This document shows positions 1 through 7,694 of a stretch of 22,007 bases of DNA, in pieces. Source of the DNA: a virus. Under the pieces are notes generated by a model. The model saw nothing but the letters and a program-made list of their open reading frames with translations, searched no databases and was not told where the DNA came from. Numbering within the stretch: position 1 is the stretch's first letter; each line of letters opens with the position of its first letter. The stretch covers positions 1-22,007 of IMG/VR virus record IMGVR_UViG_3300044837_000084. One strand, written 5' to 3'. The translations under genes and the position numbers were made by a program.

Positions 1-1
1 T

Positions 2-802
2 TGGCATATCGACGCGTCATTGCCGCTGGGGCAGATCGGGGAGTATTTCCGGACTACCGACGACTCCTTTCCCGGTACGCCGTATCTCATTCCCTGCCCG
101 GACCGCGTGAAGATGTGGAAAGCGCTCTTTTCACAGAAACGCAAGCCTGTGATCGGAGTGGCATGGACTGGTGGAATGCCGAGAACCAATGCACGTAATC
201 GGCGCATCGGGTTGGAAGACTGGCTTCCCATCTTTGGCATTGACGCGCATTTCGTGTCGCTGCAGTACAAAAATTCGAGCGAGGAGATTGACGCCTTTCG
301 CAAGAAGCATCGCATCGACCTGAAGCAGTACCCGTATGGCACGCTCACCAAAGACTATGACGATACCGCGGCCCTCATCGCCTCTTTGGATTATGTGGTG
401 TGTGTCCAGACTGCGGTTGCGCACACGGCGGGGGCTCTCGGCATTCCCGTAACCGTGCTGGTTCCCGAGGCAACTCAGTGGCGCTACGGCAAGTCGCAAG
501 ATTCGATCCCCTGGTACGAATCGTTACGGGTGGTGAGGCAGCAGAAGACCGGATCATGGAGTCAGGAAATTGAACGCACAGCTACAGAACTTGGAACGTA
601 TTTCTCCCGCGTACCGGGCGGAACAGGAGCGGCTCCACGCAACGACCGTCTACGGAACAGCATCCGTGGTCTATGCGCCGGTGGTGTCCGCAATCATCAA
701 CCGCATGGCGATTACGCACGTCCTGGACTACGGATGCGGGGCGATGTGCAACCTCGCCAAGAACCTGAAAGCGGACCACAAGCTGCAATACCAAGCCTAT
801 GA
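2..802 (+). CDS. GT9/heptosyltransferase-like protein, 5' end missing
   Basis: The frame is open at the window edge, so the N-terminus lies outside. The visible part has the C-terminal Rossmann features of GT9-type (heptosyltransferase-like) proteins: a GVAWTGG strand and loop, then a stretch ending in VCVQTAVAHTAGALG and VTVLVP, which is the nucleotide-sugar binding half. This is followed by W-R-Y-G and PWYESLRVVRQ, typical of TPR-linked GT9 homologues in phages and bacteria. A closing helix (SWSQEIERTATEL) fits the family end. The frame then runs about 65 more residues inside the following methyltransferase gene, and that tail has no family character. The gene is first in a four-gene sugar/methyl cassette just upstream of head-tail genes, so modification of host surface glycan or of a virion glycan is plausible. 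The acceptor cannot be read from sequence. Confidence 0.75.
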   Translation, partial: WHIDASLPLGQIGEYFRTTDDSFPGTPYLIPCPDRVKMWKALFSQKRKPVIGVAWTGGMPRTNARNRRIGLEDWLPIFGIDAHFVSLQYKNSSEEIDAFRKKHRIDLKQYPYGTLTKDYDDTAALIASLDYVVCVQTAVAHTAGALGIPVTVLVPEATQWRYGKSQDSIPWYESLRVVRQQKTGSWSQEIERTATELGTYFSRVPGGTGAAPRNDRLRNSIRGLCAGGVRNHQPHGDYARPGLRMRGDVQPRQEPESGPQAAIPSL

Positions 803-1145
803 CCCCGGTGTGCCTCGCTTCTCCAAAGATCCGGTTCCAGCACAGATGGTGGCGTGCATTGACGTTCTGGAACACATCGAGCCCGAGTACTTGGATACCG
901 TCCTCGATCACCTGCGATCTCTCGCCGAAGGTGTCGTTTTCCTCTCGATTGACACGGGGCCTGCACAAAAGGTCTTAAGTGACGGCAGGAATGCCCACTT
1001 GATCCAACAGCCCATGTCCTGGTGGCTGCCTAAGATTTTCGAGCGCTGGGAGGTGCAGACGGTGCAGCTCGCGAGTGAGAGTGGGTTTTTCGTGGTGGGA
1101 ACGGCCATGGTTCGCTTGGAGGCGAAAGACGGCACCTTGCTGTGA
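570..1145 (+). CDS. Class I SAM-dependent methyltransferase
   Basis: A 191-residue protein with a TTG start, preceded by GGAG eight bases upstream. Motif I (VLDYGCG, residues 51-57) binds SAM. An acidic residue follows in AYDPG (76-80), and IDVLEH (97-102) matches motif IV of Rossmann methyltransferases. The N-terminal helix (LSPxYRxxxxxLHA-like, residues 10-24) is typical of phage methyltransferases of this kind and supports the upstream TTG over the later ATG at 705. The first 233 bases overlap the preceding GT9-like frame. The stop overlaps the next gene as GTGA, so translation is probably coupled. Small-molecule or sugar O-methylation is more likely than DNA methylation, because no target-recognition domain or DPPY-type motif is seen. 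The substrate is unknown. Confidence 0.8.
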   Translation: MNAQLQNLERISPAYRAEQERLHATTVYGTASVVYAPVVSAIINRMAITHVLDYGCGAMCNLAKNLKADHKLQYQAYDPGVPRFSKDPVPAQMVACIDVLEHIEPEYLDTVLDHLRSLAEGVVFLSIDTGPAQKVLSDGRNAHLIQQPMSWWLPKIFERWEVQTVQLASESGFFVVGTAMVRLEAKDGTLL

Positions 1146-1813
1146 TCGCCTCCTTCCTGCTCGTGGGTGAGCAGGACTACGCGGCAACGATGGTGCGGTC
1201 CTTAAAAGACGTCCACCACTGCCCGGTCATTCAAATGTCGGACTTGAAGACGCCTGCGGTTCCGGGCGTTGATGAAGTGGTGCGCATCCCATTCAAAGTG
1301 CCCTTGATGCTGTATCGGTTCAAGCATCTGGCGGCCTATCCGCATGACGACATGCTGATCGTCGATACCGACGTGATTGCGAAACACCCGATCGATGACG
1401 TGTGGGCACACCGCTTCGATGTGGGTTTGACCCATCGGGAGCCGGGCGAACTGTATGACGGGGATGGTGATGACCTCTCATCCGCCATGCCATTTAACAC
1501 GGGCGTGATGTTCTCGCGCTCCACGCAGTTTTGGGCTGACTGTTACACCTGGCTTACCCATCAGAGCGAAGCGAAACAGCGCTGGTACGGCGATCAACTT
1601 GCGGTTGCTCACATGGTGGAGCGCGGGACGTACGCCGTCCTAGGGCTTCCCTGTCGCGTTTTCAATTGGGCACCCACCAGTGCCGCGGATACCTCGGACG
1701 CTCGGTTCTTTCACTACAAGGGCGCGATCAGAAAGAAATGGATCAACCACGCATCTACATCGGTTTTGACCAGCGGGAGGCCGTCGCTTATCACGCCTGC
1801 TGTCAATCCATAA
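1142..1813 (+). CDS. GT8-like glycosyltransferase
   Basis: A 223-residue protein with a GTG start that overlaps the methyltransferase stop. The DTD triad at residues 75-77 (after MLIV) is the expected metal and nucleotide-sugar binding motif of GT-A fold enzymes. FNTGVMF (118-124) and WYGDQ (148-152) correspond to the FNTGV and D-Q elements of GT8 and related transferases. HYKG (191-194) is a typical C-terminal donor-phosphate contact. No signal peptide or membrane segment is seen, so it should act in the cytoplasm. The last 25 residues overlap the following gene in another frame. It sits beside a second, different glycosyltransferase, so the two probably add successive sugars. Donor and acceptor are unknown. 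Confidence 0.75.
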   Translation: MIASFLLVGEQDYAATMVRSLKDVHHCPVIQMSDLKTPAVPGVDEVVRIPFKVPLMLYRFKHLAAYPHDDMLIVDTDVIAKHPIDDVWAHRFDVGLTHREPGELYDGDGDDLSSAMPFNTGVMFSRSTQFWADCYTWLTHQSEAKQRWYGDQLAVAHMVERGTYAVLGLPCRVFNWAPTSAADTSDARFFHYKGAIRKKWINHASTSVLTSGRPSLITPAVNP

Positions 1814-2475
1814 TCGAGAAGGCCAGCGTGCCGGTGAGCTTTCACCCGCTGAGCCTGAACATGCTGAAAGGTTTTGACGGCCAGCGCGACGGCACCAACG
1901 CTTTTACGCTCTCGCGCTTTCTCGTGCCGTCACTGTGTGACTTTCAAGGTTGGGCGCTCTTTATCGATGGCGATATGGCGGTCGACATCGATATTGCGGA
2001 ACTGTGGGCCTGGCGCATTGCATTGCATGACAAGGCGGTGGGAGTGGTCAAGCATGACTACACCACCAAGCACCCGCGCAAGTACGTCGGCACGCCGATG
2101 GAAACCACGAACTTGGACTATCCGAAAAAGAATCAATCGAGCGTGATGCTGTGGAACTGCGCGCATCCGATGAATCGAGTGCTCACGCGCGAGTTCGTGG
2201 CGAATGCGACACCCGCCTCTCTGCATCGTTTCGAGTGGCTCGGCAAAAAGGAAATCGGCGGCTTGTCGGCGGGCTGGAATTATTTGGTCAACGAGGAGGC
2301 GCCATCGAGTGCGCATATCTACCACTACACCTTGGGTGTTCCCGGCATGAAGCATTACGCCCAGGACCACGGCTCGTGGAAGTGGCACACCTCATTACTT
2401 CGAATGCTCGAATGCGCGAAAGAAGACCCGGTAGAGATGGTCAAGCGATCACAAGACACGGTGGGTAGTCCATGA
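1738..2475 (+). CDS. Second GT8-like glycosyltransferase
   Basis: A 245-residue protein starting at an ATG inside the end of the preceding gene (76-bp overlap). The start is chosen because the family-typical N-terminus (IYIGFDQREAVAYH, residues 6-19) begins right after it; an in-frame extension upstream is only a shadow of the previous gene. LFIDGDM (74-80) carries the D-x-D metal motif of GT-A enzymes. Further conserved-looking segments are NQSSVMLWNC and the C-terminal HYTLGVPG. Such proteins are often encoded beside tail genes in phages, where they are annotated simply as glycosyltransferases. The stop overlaps the adaptor gene as ATGA, tying the cassette into the structural operon. The role is inferred to be glycan modification; the acceptor is unknown. 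Confidence 0.75.
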   Translation: MDQPRIYIGFDQREAVAYHACCQSIIEKASVPVSFHPLSLNMLKGFDGQRDGTNAFTLSRFLVPSLCDFQGWALFIDGDMAVDIDIAELWAWRIALHDKAVGVVKHDYTTKHPRKYVGTPMETTNLDYPKKNQSSVMLWNCAHPMNRVLTREFVANATPASLHRFEWLGKKEIGGLSAGWNYLVNEEAPSSAHIYHYTLGVPGMKHYAQDHGSWKWHTSLLRMLECAKEDPVEMVKRSQDTVGSP

Positions 2476-3089
2476 TTTTCAATTCCTACGCGGACTTTCG
2501 CAACAAGGTCCAATCGCTGTTGGATGGCGATGACATCTCGCAATCGGATCTGTCCGTCTCGGTTCTGGACACCATCATTGGTGCCGGTGAAGTGAGAATC
2601 TACCGGGACATTCGCTCGAGTACTCAGGATGCGGCCCTCTCAATCACGGCAACCAACAACTCAGCGCCCTTGCCGGCCGATTATTTGGAACTGAAAGGTT
2701 CGCCCTACACGGCTAAGTTCAAGACAGCGAAGTACGAGCCGTGGGAAGTGGTGCAGAACTACATCCAGACCGGTTGCACGCTTTCAGGTCAGGTCACCTT
2801 CTACACCTTCGAAGGCGACAACATGATCTTCTATCCGCCGCAGACCGGGACCATCACCGGCCGGTATTACAAGCGCTTTGCGGATATTTCGACGGGATTG
2901 AATGCGCTCTTTACCCGCCATCCCGATTTGTTCATCTATGCCGCATTGAGCGAGAGCGCACCGTTCTTAGGTGAGGAGACCCGCTTACCCGTGTGGGAGA
3001 GCAAGTATTCGCAGCTCGCGCAATCAGCCAATGAGCAAGAACGCCGCAGAGTAACGCGCGGCTCGAAACTGGCGACGCGGGTAGCCTAA
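2472..3089 (+). CDS. Head-tail adaptor protein (SU10/P22 gp4-like)
   Basis: A 205-residue protein starting at an ATG that overlaps the previous stop. The N-terminus (NSYADFRNKVQSLLD) followed by a helix (DTIIGAGEVRIYRDIR), PLPADYLELK, a beta-rich centre and YYKRF matches the adaptor family of podoviruses related to phage SU10, the functional equivalent of P22 gp4. These proteins form the ring under the portal that closes the head after packaging and supports the tail hub. The C-terminal helix (ESKYSQLAQSANEQERRRV) is also typical. It lies directly before the gp10-like gene, as expected. The portal, scaffold and coat genes would lie to the left of the window. Confidence 0.8.
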   Translation: MIFNSYADFRNKVQSLLDGDDISQSDLSVSVLDTIIGAGEVRIYRDIRSSTQDAALSITATNNSAPLPADYLELKGSPYTAKFKTAKYEPWEVVQNYIQTGCTLSGQVTFYTFEGDNMIFYPPQTGTITGRYYKRFADISTGLNALFTRHPDLFIYAALSESAPFLGEETRLPVWESKYSQLAQSANEQERRRVTRGSKLATRVA

Positions 3090-3090
3090 G

Positions 3091-4491
3091 TTGAAACTTC
3101 CCTTCCTCGGCCAAGCGTATGCATCGCGCTCGCCGATCCTTGCCTCGCAAACCCTCGTCAATCTGTATGCGGAGGGGACGGAGGGTAATTCAGGGGATAT
3201 GGGGGCGTTTTATGGCACGCCGGGACTTACCTCGCTGGTGGCGGCCTCGGGCGCGGTGCGTGGCCTTCGGGTGGCCGGCGGCAAGCTCTATGCGGCCATT
3301 GGCAACGCAGCGTATCGCATCGATTCGAGTTACAGCGCGGTCAATTTAGGGGCGTTGCCCTACGATACGTCGCCCGTCGCGATCATCGACAACGGCTCAC
3401 AGGTGGCTTTCGCCCATTCCCAAGGCTGGCATTGGGTGTCTTATAGCGGAACCACCATCAAGCCGGTAGTGAACTCTCCCGTTGGCTCCATCCTCACGGA
3501 GATGGACAACTACGTGATCTTTACCACCTCGACCTTGGGGCAGTTTGGGATTACAGCACTCGCAGATTTGAGCACGATCGACCCGCTCGACATTGCATCC
3601 GCCGAAGGCGCACCCGATAACCTGGTGAGCGTCATCGCCGACCATCGGGAGGTGTGGCTATTCGGTGAGAACACCATCGAGATTTGGTCCGATACCGGCG
3701 CGCAGTTCTTTCCCTTCGAGCGCTCTCCTGGTGGGTTCATTGAACAAGGCTGTGTTGCCAAATGGTCGCCGGCCAAACTCGACAACTCAGTGTTCTGGAT
3801 CGGACGGGATCGAAACGGGCAGGGCGTCGTATATCGCGCAAATGCGTATATCCCGCAGCGCATCTCCACGCATGCGATCGAATTTGCGATCAACAATTAC
3901 GGCGATATCTCGGACGCCATTGGATTTAGCTACCAGGAGGAAGGGCACAGCTTTTACTGGCTCACGTTCCCTTCTGCGGATGCTTCCTGGGTGTACGACG
4001 TCGCAACCAATGGCTGGCATCAACGGTCCTGGCTCGATAGCACGACTGGGCTTTCGCATCGTCACAGAGCGAACTGCTACGCCTTCTTCAACAAGTCCCA
4101 CATCGTGGGTGATTGGGAGAACGGCAATATCTACCGCATGGGTCTCGATGTCGGCAATGACAACGGCGCGGTGATTTATCGCGAGCGGGCCTTTGAAGTG
4201 CCGGAATCGGAGAACAAGCGCGTTCGCATGGATTACTTGGAGCTGATGGCAACAGTGGGTGATAGCGCAACACCCACCTCGCAAATCTGGATGCAGATCT
4301 CGAAGGATGGCGGGAGAACTTGGGGCTACAAGCGCTTTCAGACCATGGGCGATATCGGTGAGACCTATGTGCGCTCGCGCTGGCGGCACATGGGCATGGG
4401 ACGCAACATCGTCATCCGCTTCGGCACCACCATGAGTTCGCGGGTGCATTGGATGAATGCGTACGGACGGGGTGAGGCATTGGGTATATGA
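3091..4491 (+). CDS. Packaged DNA stabilisation protein, P22 gp10-like tail hub
   Basis: A 466-residue protein, close to the size of P22 gp10 (about 470). It begins at a TTG one base after the adaptor stop. The N-terminal MKLPFLGQAY-type segment, QTLVNLYAE, the GTPGL motif near residue 48 and the repeated WxF/ExxTIEIWSDTG strands near residue 200 are typical of this family (Phage_stabilise, from memory). Gp10 hexamers plug the portal-adaptor channel and carry the tailspikes. No closer start with a better ribosome site is visible. The stop overlaps the tailspike start as ATGA, so hub and spike are probably made in step. The order adaptor, hub, spike agrees with a P22-like tail machine. Confidence 0.85.
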   Translation: MKLPFLGQAYASRSPILASQTLVNLYAEGTEGNSGDMGAFYGTPGLTSLVAASGAVRGLRVAGGKLYAAIGNAAYRIDSSYSAVNLGALPYDTSPVAIIDNGSQVAFAHSQGWHWVSYSGTTIKPVVNSPVGSILTEMDNYVIFTTSTLGQFGITALADLSTIDPLDIASAEGAPDNLVSVIADHREVWLFGENTIEIWSDTGAQFFPFERSPGGFIEQGCVAKWSPAKLDNSVFWIGRDRNGQGVVYRANAYIPQRISTHAIEFAINNYGDISDAIGFSYQEEGHSFYWLTFPSADASWVYDVATNGWHQRSWLDSTTGLSHRHRANCYAFFNKSHIVGDWENGNIYRMGLDVGNDNGAVIYRERAFEVPESENKRVRMDYLELMATVGDSATPTSQIWMQISKDGGRTWGYKRFQTMGDIGETYVRSRWRHMGMGRNIVIRFGTTMSSRVHWMNAYGRGEALGI

Positions 4492-6113
4492 CCGTTCCGC
4501 TCGTCATCCCGCGCTATGAAATCGATGTCATCGACAAGAATGGCAAGATGGATCGCAACTGGTACAAGTACCTTGCGCTGCTCGGAAAGTCTGCCGGTGC
4601 TTCCCCCACCTTCAGCGATGACATTCAGATTCGGGACATTTTGGGCGCGCTGACGCCGCCGCCGACTCAGCAGCAATTGGGGCAGACGTTCTATCCGCAG
4701 ACCGATGCAGAACGCACGGCCGGAGTGGGACCGGTGAACTATGCGTATCCGCCGGGGAATGTGCTGCGGTACGGGGCAGATCCAACTGGGGTCCGCGATT
4801 CGACAGCGACTATTCTGGTTGCATTTAATGTCGCTCTTGCTTCCGGAGATGGTCCATATTTCCCGGCCGGCACTTATTCCGCCGATACGCTGCAACTTCC
4901 GTTGCTTTCATACAGCAATCCTTTTTGGATCAACGGCGCGGGCTACGGGGTCACGAAGATACAGAAGCGCTCAGCGGATGGCCTTCCGCTATTCATTACC
5001 GGCAGCGCATCTGCCACAGCTTTTTCCACAGAACTGCGCGTTTATGGATTGACGTTCAGCGGTATCGCAGGCAACACGCCGGCCGCAGTTCAGTCTTATG
5101 ATTTGGTGCGTTCTGTATTTGATGGCTGCATCTTTCAGAACAGCATTGCCGGCATGGTCAGCAGCGGCGGTATCTCGAATACCTATCAGGACTGCATATT
5201 CCAGAACAACCAGATCGGGGCAAAGTTTGTGAGCTTTACCTCCTTAGCCGGTGGCGGCTATCCGAACAACATCGAGTTGCAAAACTGCGGGGTATTCGGA
5301 AATACGTTGCAGGGTGTTTATTTCAATGGCGGTCGTAACCTGAACATCGATGCCTGTGATATCGAGGGCAATGGTACATCAGGCAATAGCGCAACGATGG
5401 GCGTCTACGTTGCCAATGTGAACGCCGAGAGTGGCGGTGCTGCTCCCGCTATCGGCGTATCCATCTTTGACTGTTGGATAGAAGCGAATGCGGGAGATGC
5501 CGCCCTACAATTCAACAATGGAGTCAATACCGTCCGTTCGTCGTACTTGGCCGCCAATGCGAATGCCACCAATGACATTCATATCATTGGTGGCAACTAT
5601 CACTTATCTGAATTGGCTTTTGGGACGAATAAGACAGCCAACATCTTAGAGGATGCTGGGGTCAATGCTGGCAACTCGATTGTCAACTGCTTTGATGCAT
5701 TGGTCGGAAGTTTCACCTTTAATGTTGCAAAGACGATGGTGGTCGGCGCGTGGAACGATGGAACGGGAACGCTCACCGATACGATATTGATGCGCTCCGG
5801 ATCTGTGCCGGTCGTGCAGACGGGAGGAGTGTCAATGAACACCCCGCTCATTCAAACTGGCTCTACGACAACGTCGACCGGTGGCTCTATTGCGGTGACG
5901 TTCCCCACTGCTTATCCATTGGGGGTTACGCCAGTTATTCTCCCAACGGTGATCGATGCTCCTTCGATCACCCGATTGATCGGCGTGCAGATCAGCAACG
6001 TTTCCAACACCGGATTTACGGCCAGTTGCAACTCTCTTCTATCAGGCTCTACCACTGTCGCCGGATTGGTAGGCGAGACAATTACTTGGATATCCATCGG
6101 GTCGACAACATAA
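4488..6113 (+). CDS. Tailspike/tail fibre 1, beta-helix with gp53-like C-terminal domain
   Basis: A 541-residue protein. Residues 1-80 are a probable virion-attachment part. A hinge motif, YPPGNVLRYGADPTG (about 86-100), is followed by D-S-T, the usual entry into the right-handed parallel beta-helix of phage tailspikes. The middle (about 100-430) is rich in N, G, S and T with regularly spaced short strands, as in pectate-lyase folds. The last 85 residues (SIAVTFPTAYPLGVTPVI to ETITWISIG) resemble the gp53-like trimer tip domain of tail fibres. It should bind and perhaps cut host polysaccharide (capsule or O-antigen). Catalytic residues cannot be assigned by eye. A second spike is encoded at 11364-13577, so host recognition probably uses two receptors or two enzymes. 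Confidence 0.8.
   Translation: MTVPLVIPRYEIDVIDKNGKMDRNWYKYLALLGKSAGASPTFSDDIQIRDILGALTPPPTQQQLGQTFYPQTDAERTAGVGPVNYAYPPGNVLRYGADPTGVRDSTATILVAFNVALASGDGPYFPAGTYSADTLQLPLLSYSNPFWINGAGYGVTKIQKRSADGLPLFITGSASATAFSTELRVYGLTFSGIAGNTPAAVQSYDLVRSVFDGCIFQNSIAGMVSSGGISNTYQDCIFQNNQIGAKFVSFTSLAGGGYPNNIELQNCGVFGNTLQGVYFNGGRNLNIDACDIEGNGTSGNSATMGVYVANVNAESGGAAPAIGVSIFDCWIEANAGDAALQFNNGVNTVRSSYLAANANATNDIHIIGGNYHLSELAFGTNKTANILEDAGVNAGNSIVNCFDALVGSFTFNVAKTMVVGAWNDGTGTLTDTILMRSGSVPVVQTGGVSMNTPLIQTGSTTTSTGGSIAVTFPTAYPLGVTPVILPTVIDAPSITRLIGVQISNVSNTGFTASCNSLLSGSTTVAGLVGETITWISIGSTT
5564..5595. repeat. Perfect 12-bp inverted repeat inside tailspike 1
   Basis: TGCCACCAATGA at 5564-5575 is followed, after an 8-base loop, by its exact reverse complement at 5584-5595. 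It lies within the beta-helix coding part. There is no T-run after it, so it is not a standard terminator. It could form an mRNA hairpin or simply reflect the repeated Asn/Gly codons. Confidence 0.8.
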
Positions 6114-6449
6114 ATGACCATCGCCGCCGCCGTCTTCGCTCGCAACATCGTTCTGCCGACCGCGGTTGCCTCTCAGTACCTGCAACCCTCGGGAAGCGTC
6201 GGCATCATCACACACGCGGTCTTTGCGAATACCACGGGCGGTTCGATTTCGATCACGGCCTATGTCGTGCCATCGGGGAAAACTGTGGCTGATTCGGCAA
6301 AGCTCATCCCGTCCTTTGCAGTTCCGGCCCTGTCGAGTTACGTCTCGCCGGAACTTGCGGGCGTGGTGTTGGGAGCGGGCGATACCCTGCAATGCTTTTC
6401 GAGTAGTGCCGGGATCAGCTTGAGCGTGAGCGGGATCAAGCAGTCGTGA
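6114..6449 (+). CDS. Small beta-rich phage protein of unknown function
   Basis: A 111-residue protein whose ATG follows directly on the tailspike stop codon with no gap. It is rich in A, S, V and T and looks like a single beta-sandwich: alternating short hydrophobic strands, no charged clusters, no membrane segment and no signal peptide. VFANTTGGSISITAYVVPSGK is reminiscent of small virion-associated proteins found downstream of tail genes. It may be a spike chaperone, a tail accessory protein or a decoration protein; none of these can be decided from sequence. Its GTGA overlap with the acetyltransferase gene supports it as a real gene in the structural operon. Confidence 0.65.
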   Translation: MTIAAAVFARNIVLPTAVASQYLQPSGSVGIITHAVFANTTGGSISITAYVVPSGKTVADSAKLIPSFAVPALSSYVSPELAGVVLGAGDTLQCFSSSAGISLSVSGIKQS

Positions 6450-6925
6450 TCACCATAGAGAATGAGCCATTTAGCCCGGCCCTCTATGCTGAAATTCTAC
6501 CGCTGGCGCAAGCCTGTTGGAATGAAAGCACGATCGTCAAGAATAAGACGTGTGCTTACTACGGAGAGCGGGAATTTGCCGTTGAGCCTGATCTGGATCT
6601 CTACGAGCGGCTGGCAAGCGCGGGCTCAATGATTGTGTTGGCCTTACGCGAGGACGAGACACTCAAGGGCTATGTCGTCGGGTATACCTATCGTAGCCCG
6701 CATCATCAGAAGATTTTATGCGGGCACGGCGATTCGATTTATATCGAGCCTGCCTATCGATCCTATGCCGTCGTCATGGCGGAGAAGTTCGAGTCAGCCA
6801 TGAAGGCATTGAAAGTACAAGCCATCGGTTGGCCTACGCATATCGACGGGCCAATGTACGAAGTGCTCAAGAATCTCGGATACGTCGGTGACGATATTGT
6901 GATGGAGAAAAGATTATGTGTGTGA
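6446..6925 (+). CDS. GNAT-family acetyltransferase
   Basis: A 159-residue protein with a GTG start overlapping the previous stop. The length and layout fit a single GNAT domain: an N-terminal helix pair (YAEILPLAQACWNES), a central strand (MIVLALRED), a strand with a turn (LKGYVVGYT), the SIYIEPAYRSYAVVMAEKF segment (about residues 95-113), which corresponds to the acetyl-CoA loop and following helix, and a C-terminal NLGYVGDDIVMEKRL hairpin. The usual Q/RxxGxG/A loop is degenerate here (YRSYAV). The gene lies between tailspike and ejection genes, where podoviruses sometimes carry such an enzyme. It may modify a virion or host protein; the substrate is unknown. The next start lies 10 bases inside its end. 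Confidence 0.75.
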   Translation: MITIENEPFSPALYAEILPLAQACWNESTIVKNKTCAYYGEREFAVEPDLDLYERLASAGSMIVLALREDETLKGYVVGYTYRSPHHQKILCGHGDSIYIEPAYRSYAVVMAEKFESAMKALKVQAIGWPTHIDGPMYEVLKNLGYVGDDIVMEKRLCV

Positions 6926-7686
6926 TTATCGCCGGAGCAGCCATTGCCGCAGGTGGGGCCATTATCGGTGGCGCTGTCGCCTCTAGCGGCGCCAAAAGTG
7001 CCGCGCAAGCGCAGAAAGATGCCGCTGGGAATGCGAGCGCCACGCAACTGCAAATGTACGACCAGACGCGCACCGATCAAGCGCCCTGGCGCGCGGCGGG
7101 CAGTGAGGCGCTCAATTCTTTGGAGGGTTACTACGGCCTCCCCGGCGCCAATGGCAAGGTTGATCCTAATGCTGGGGCCGCCGACAACAAGCTGATCCAG
7201 AGCATGCCGGGCTATCAGTTCAATTTCCAGCAGGGTAACCAGGCGGTGCAACGAAACCTTGCCGCGAATGGATTACTCGACTCAGGCGCCGCACAGAAGG
7301 CGCTCACGCAGTACGGTCAGGGTATGGCGACCCAAGCGACGGGTCAGTATTTGAACGGCCTACAGAGCCTTGCGGGCTTAGGACAGACGGCTACCGCCAA
7401 CACCGGGGCGGCGGGCGCGAACACCGCGAATCAAGTTGGCAGCAATCAGATTTACGCGGGCAATGCGCAAGCCTCGGGATACGCGAATCAGGCGAATGCG
7501 ATCAACTCGGGACTCTCTGGATTGGCTGGGGCCTATGGTCAGTACAACCAGCAGCAGAATTTGCAGAATCAGCAATACGGCCCCGCGTATCAGGGCGCCA
7601 CCACTGGCTTTGGCGCTGCCGGGGCGGGCGCTGGCAGTTATGACAACGTGCTCAATCAAGTTTACGCACCGACTTACACGCCTTAA
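6916..7686 (+). CDS. DNA ejection protein, P22 gp7-like
   Basis: A 256-residue protein with an ATG 8 bases after GGAG. Residues 4-24 form a glycine/alanine-rich hydrophobic segment (IIAGAAIAAGGAIIGGAVAS) that could insert in a membrane after ejection. The rest is rich in A, G, Q and N, with PGYQFNFQQGNQAVQRNLAANGLLDSG and repeated QYxxGLxxLAGLGQ-like segments, the pattern of the P22 gp7/DNA transfer protein family. Such proteins are packed in the head and leave with the DNA to build a channel across the cell envelope. It is the first of three consecutive ejection genes in the P22 order 7-20-16. Confidence 0.8.
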   Translation: MCVIIAGAAIAAGGAIIGGAVASSGAKSAAQAQKDAAGNASATQLQMYDQTRTDQAPWRAAGSEALNSLEGYYGLPGANGKVDPNAGAADNKLIQSMPGYQFNFQQGNQAVQRNLAANGLLDSGAAQKALTQYGQGMATQATGQYLNGLQSLAGLGQTATANTGAAGANTANQVGSNQIYAGNAQASGYANQANAINSGLSGLAGAYGQYNQQQNLQNQQYGPAYQGATTGFGAAGAGAGSYDNVLNQVYAPTYTP

Positions 7687-7694
7687 GGACTCAC

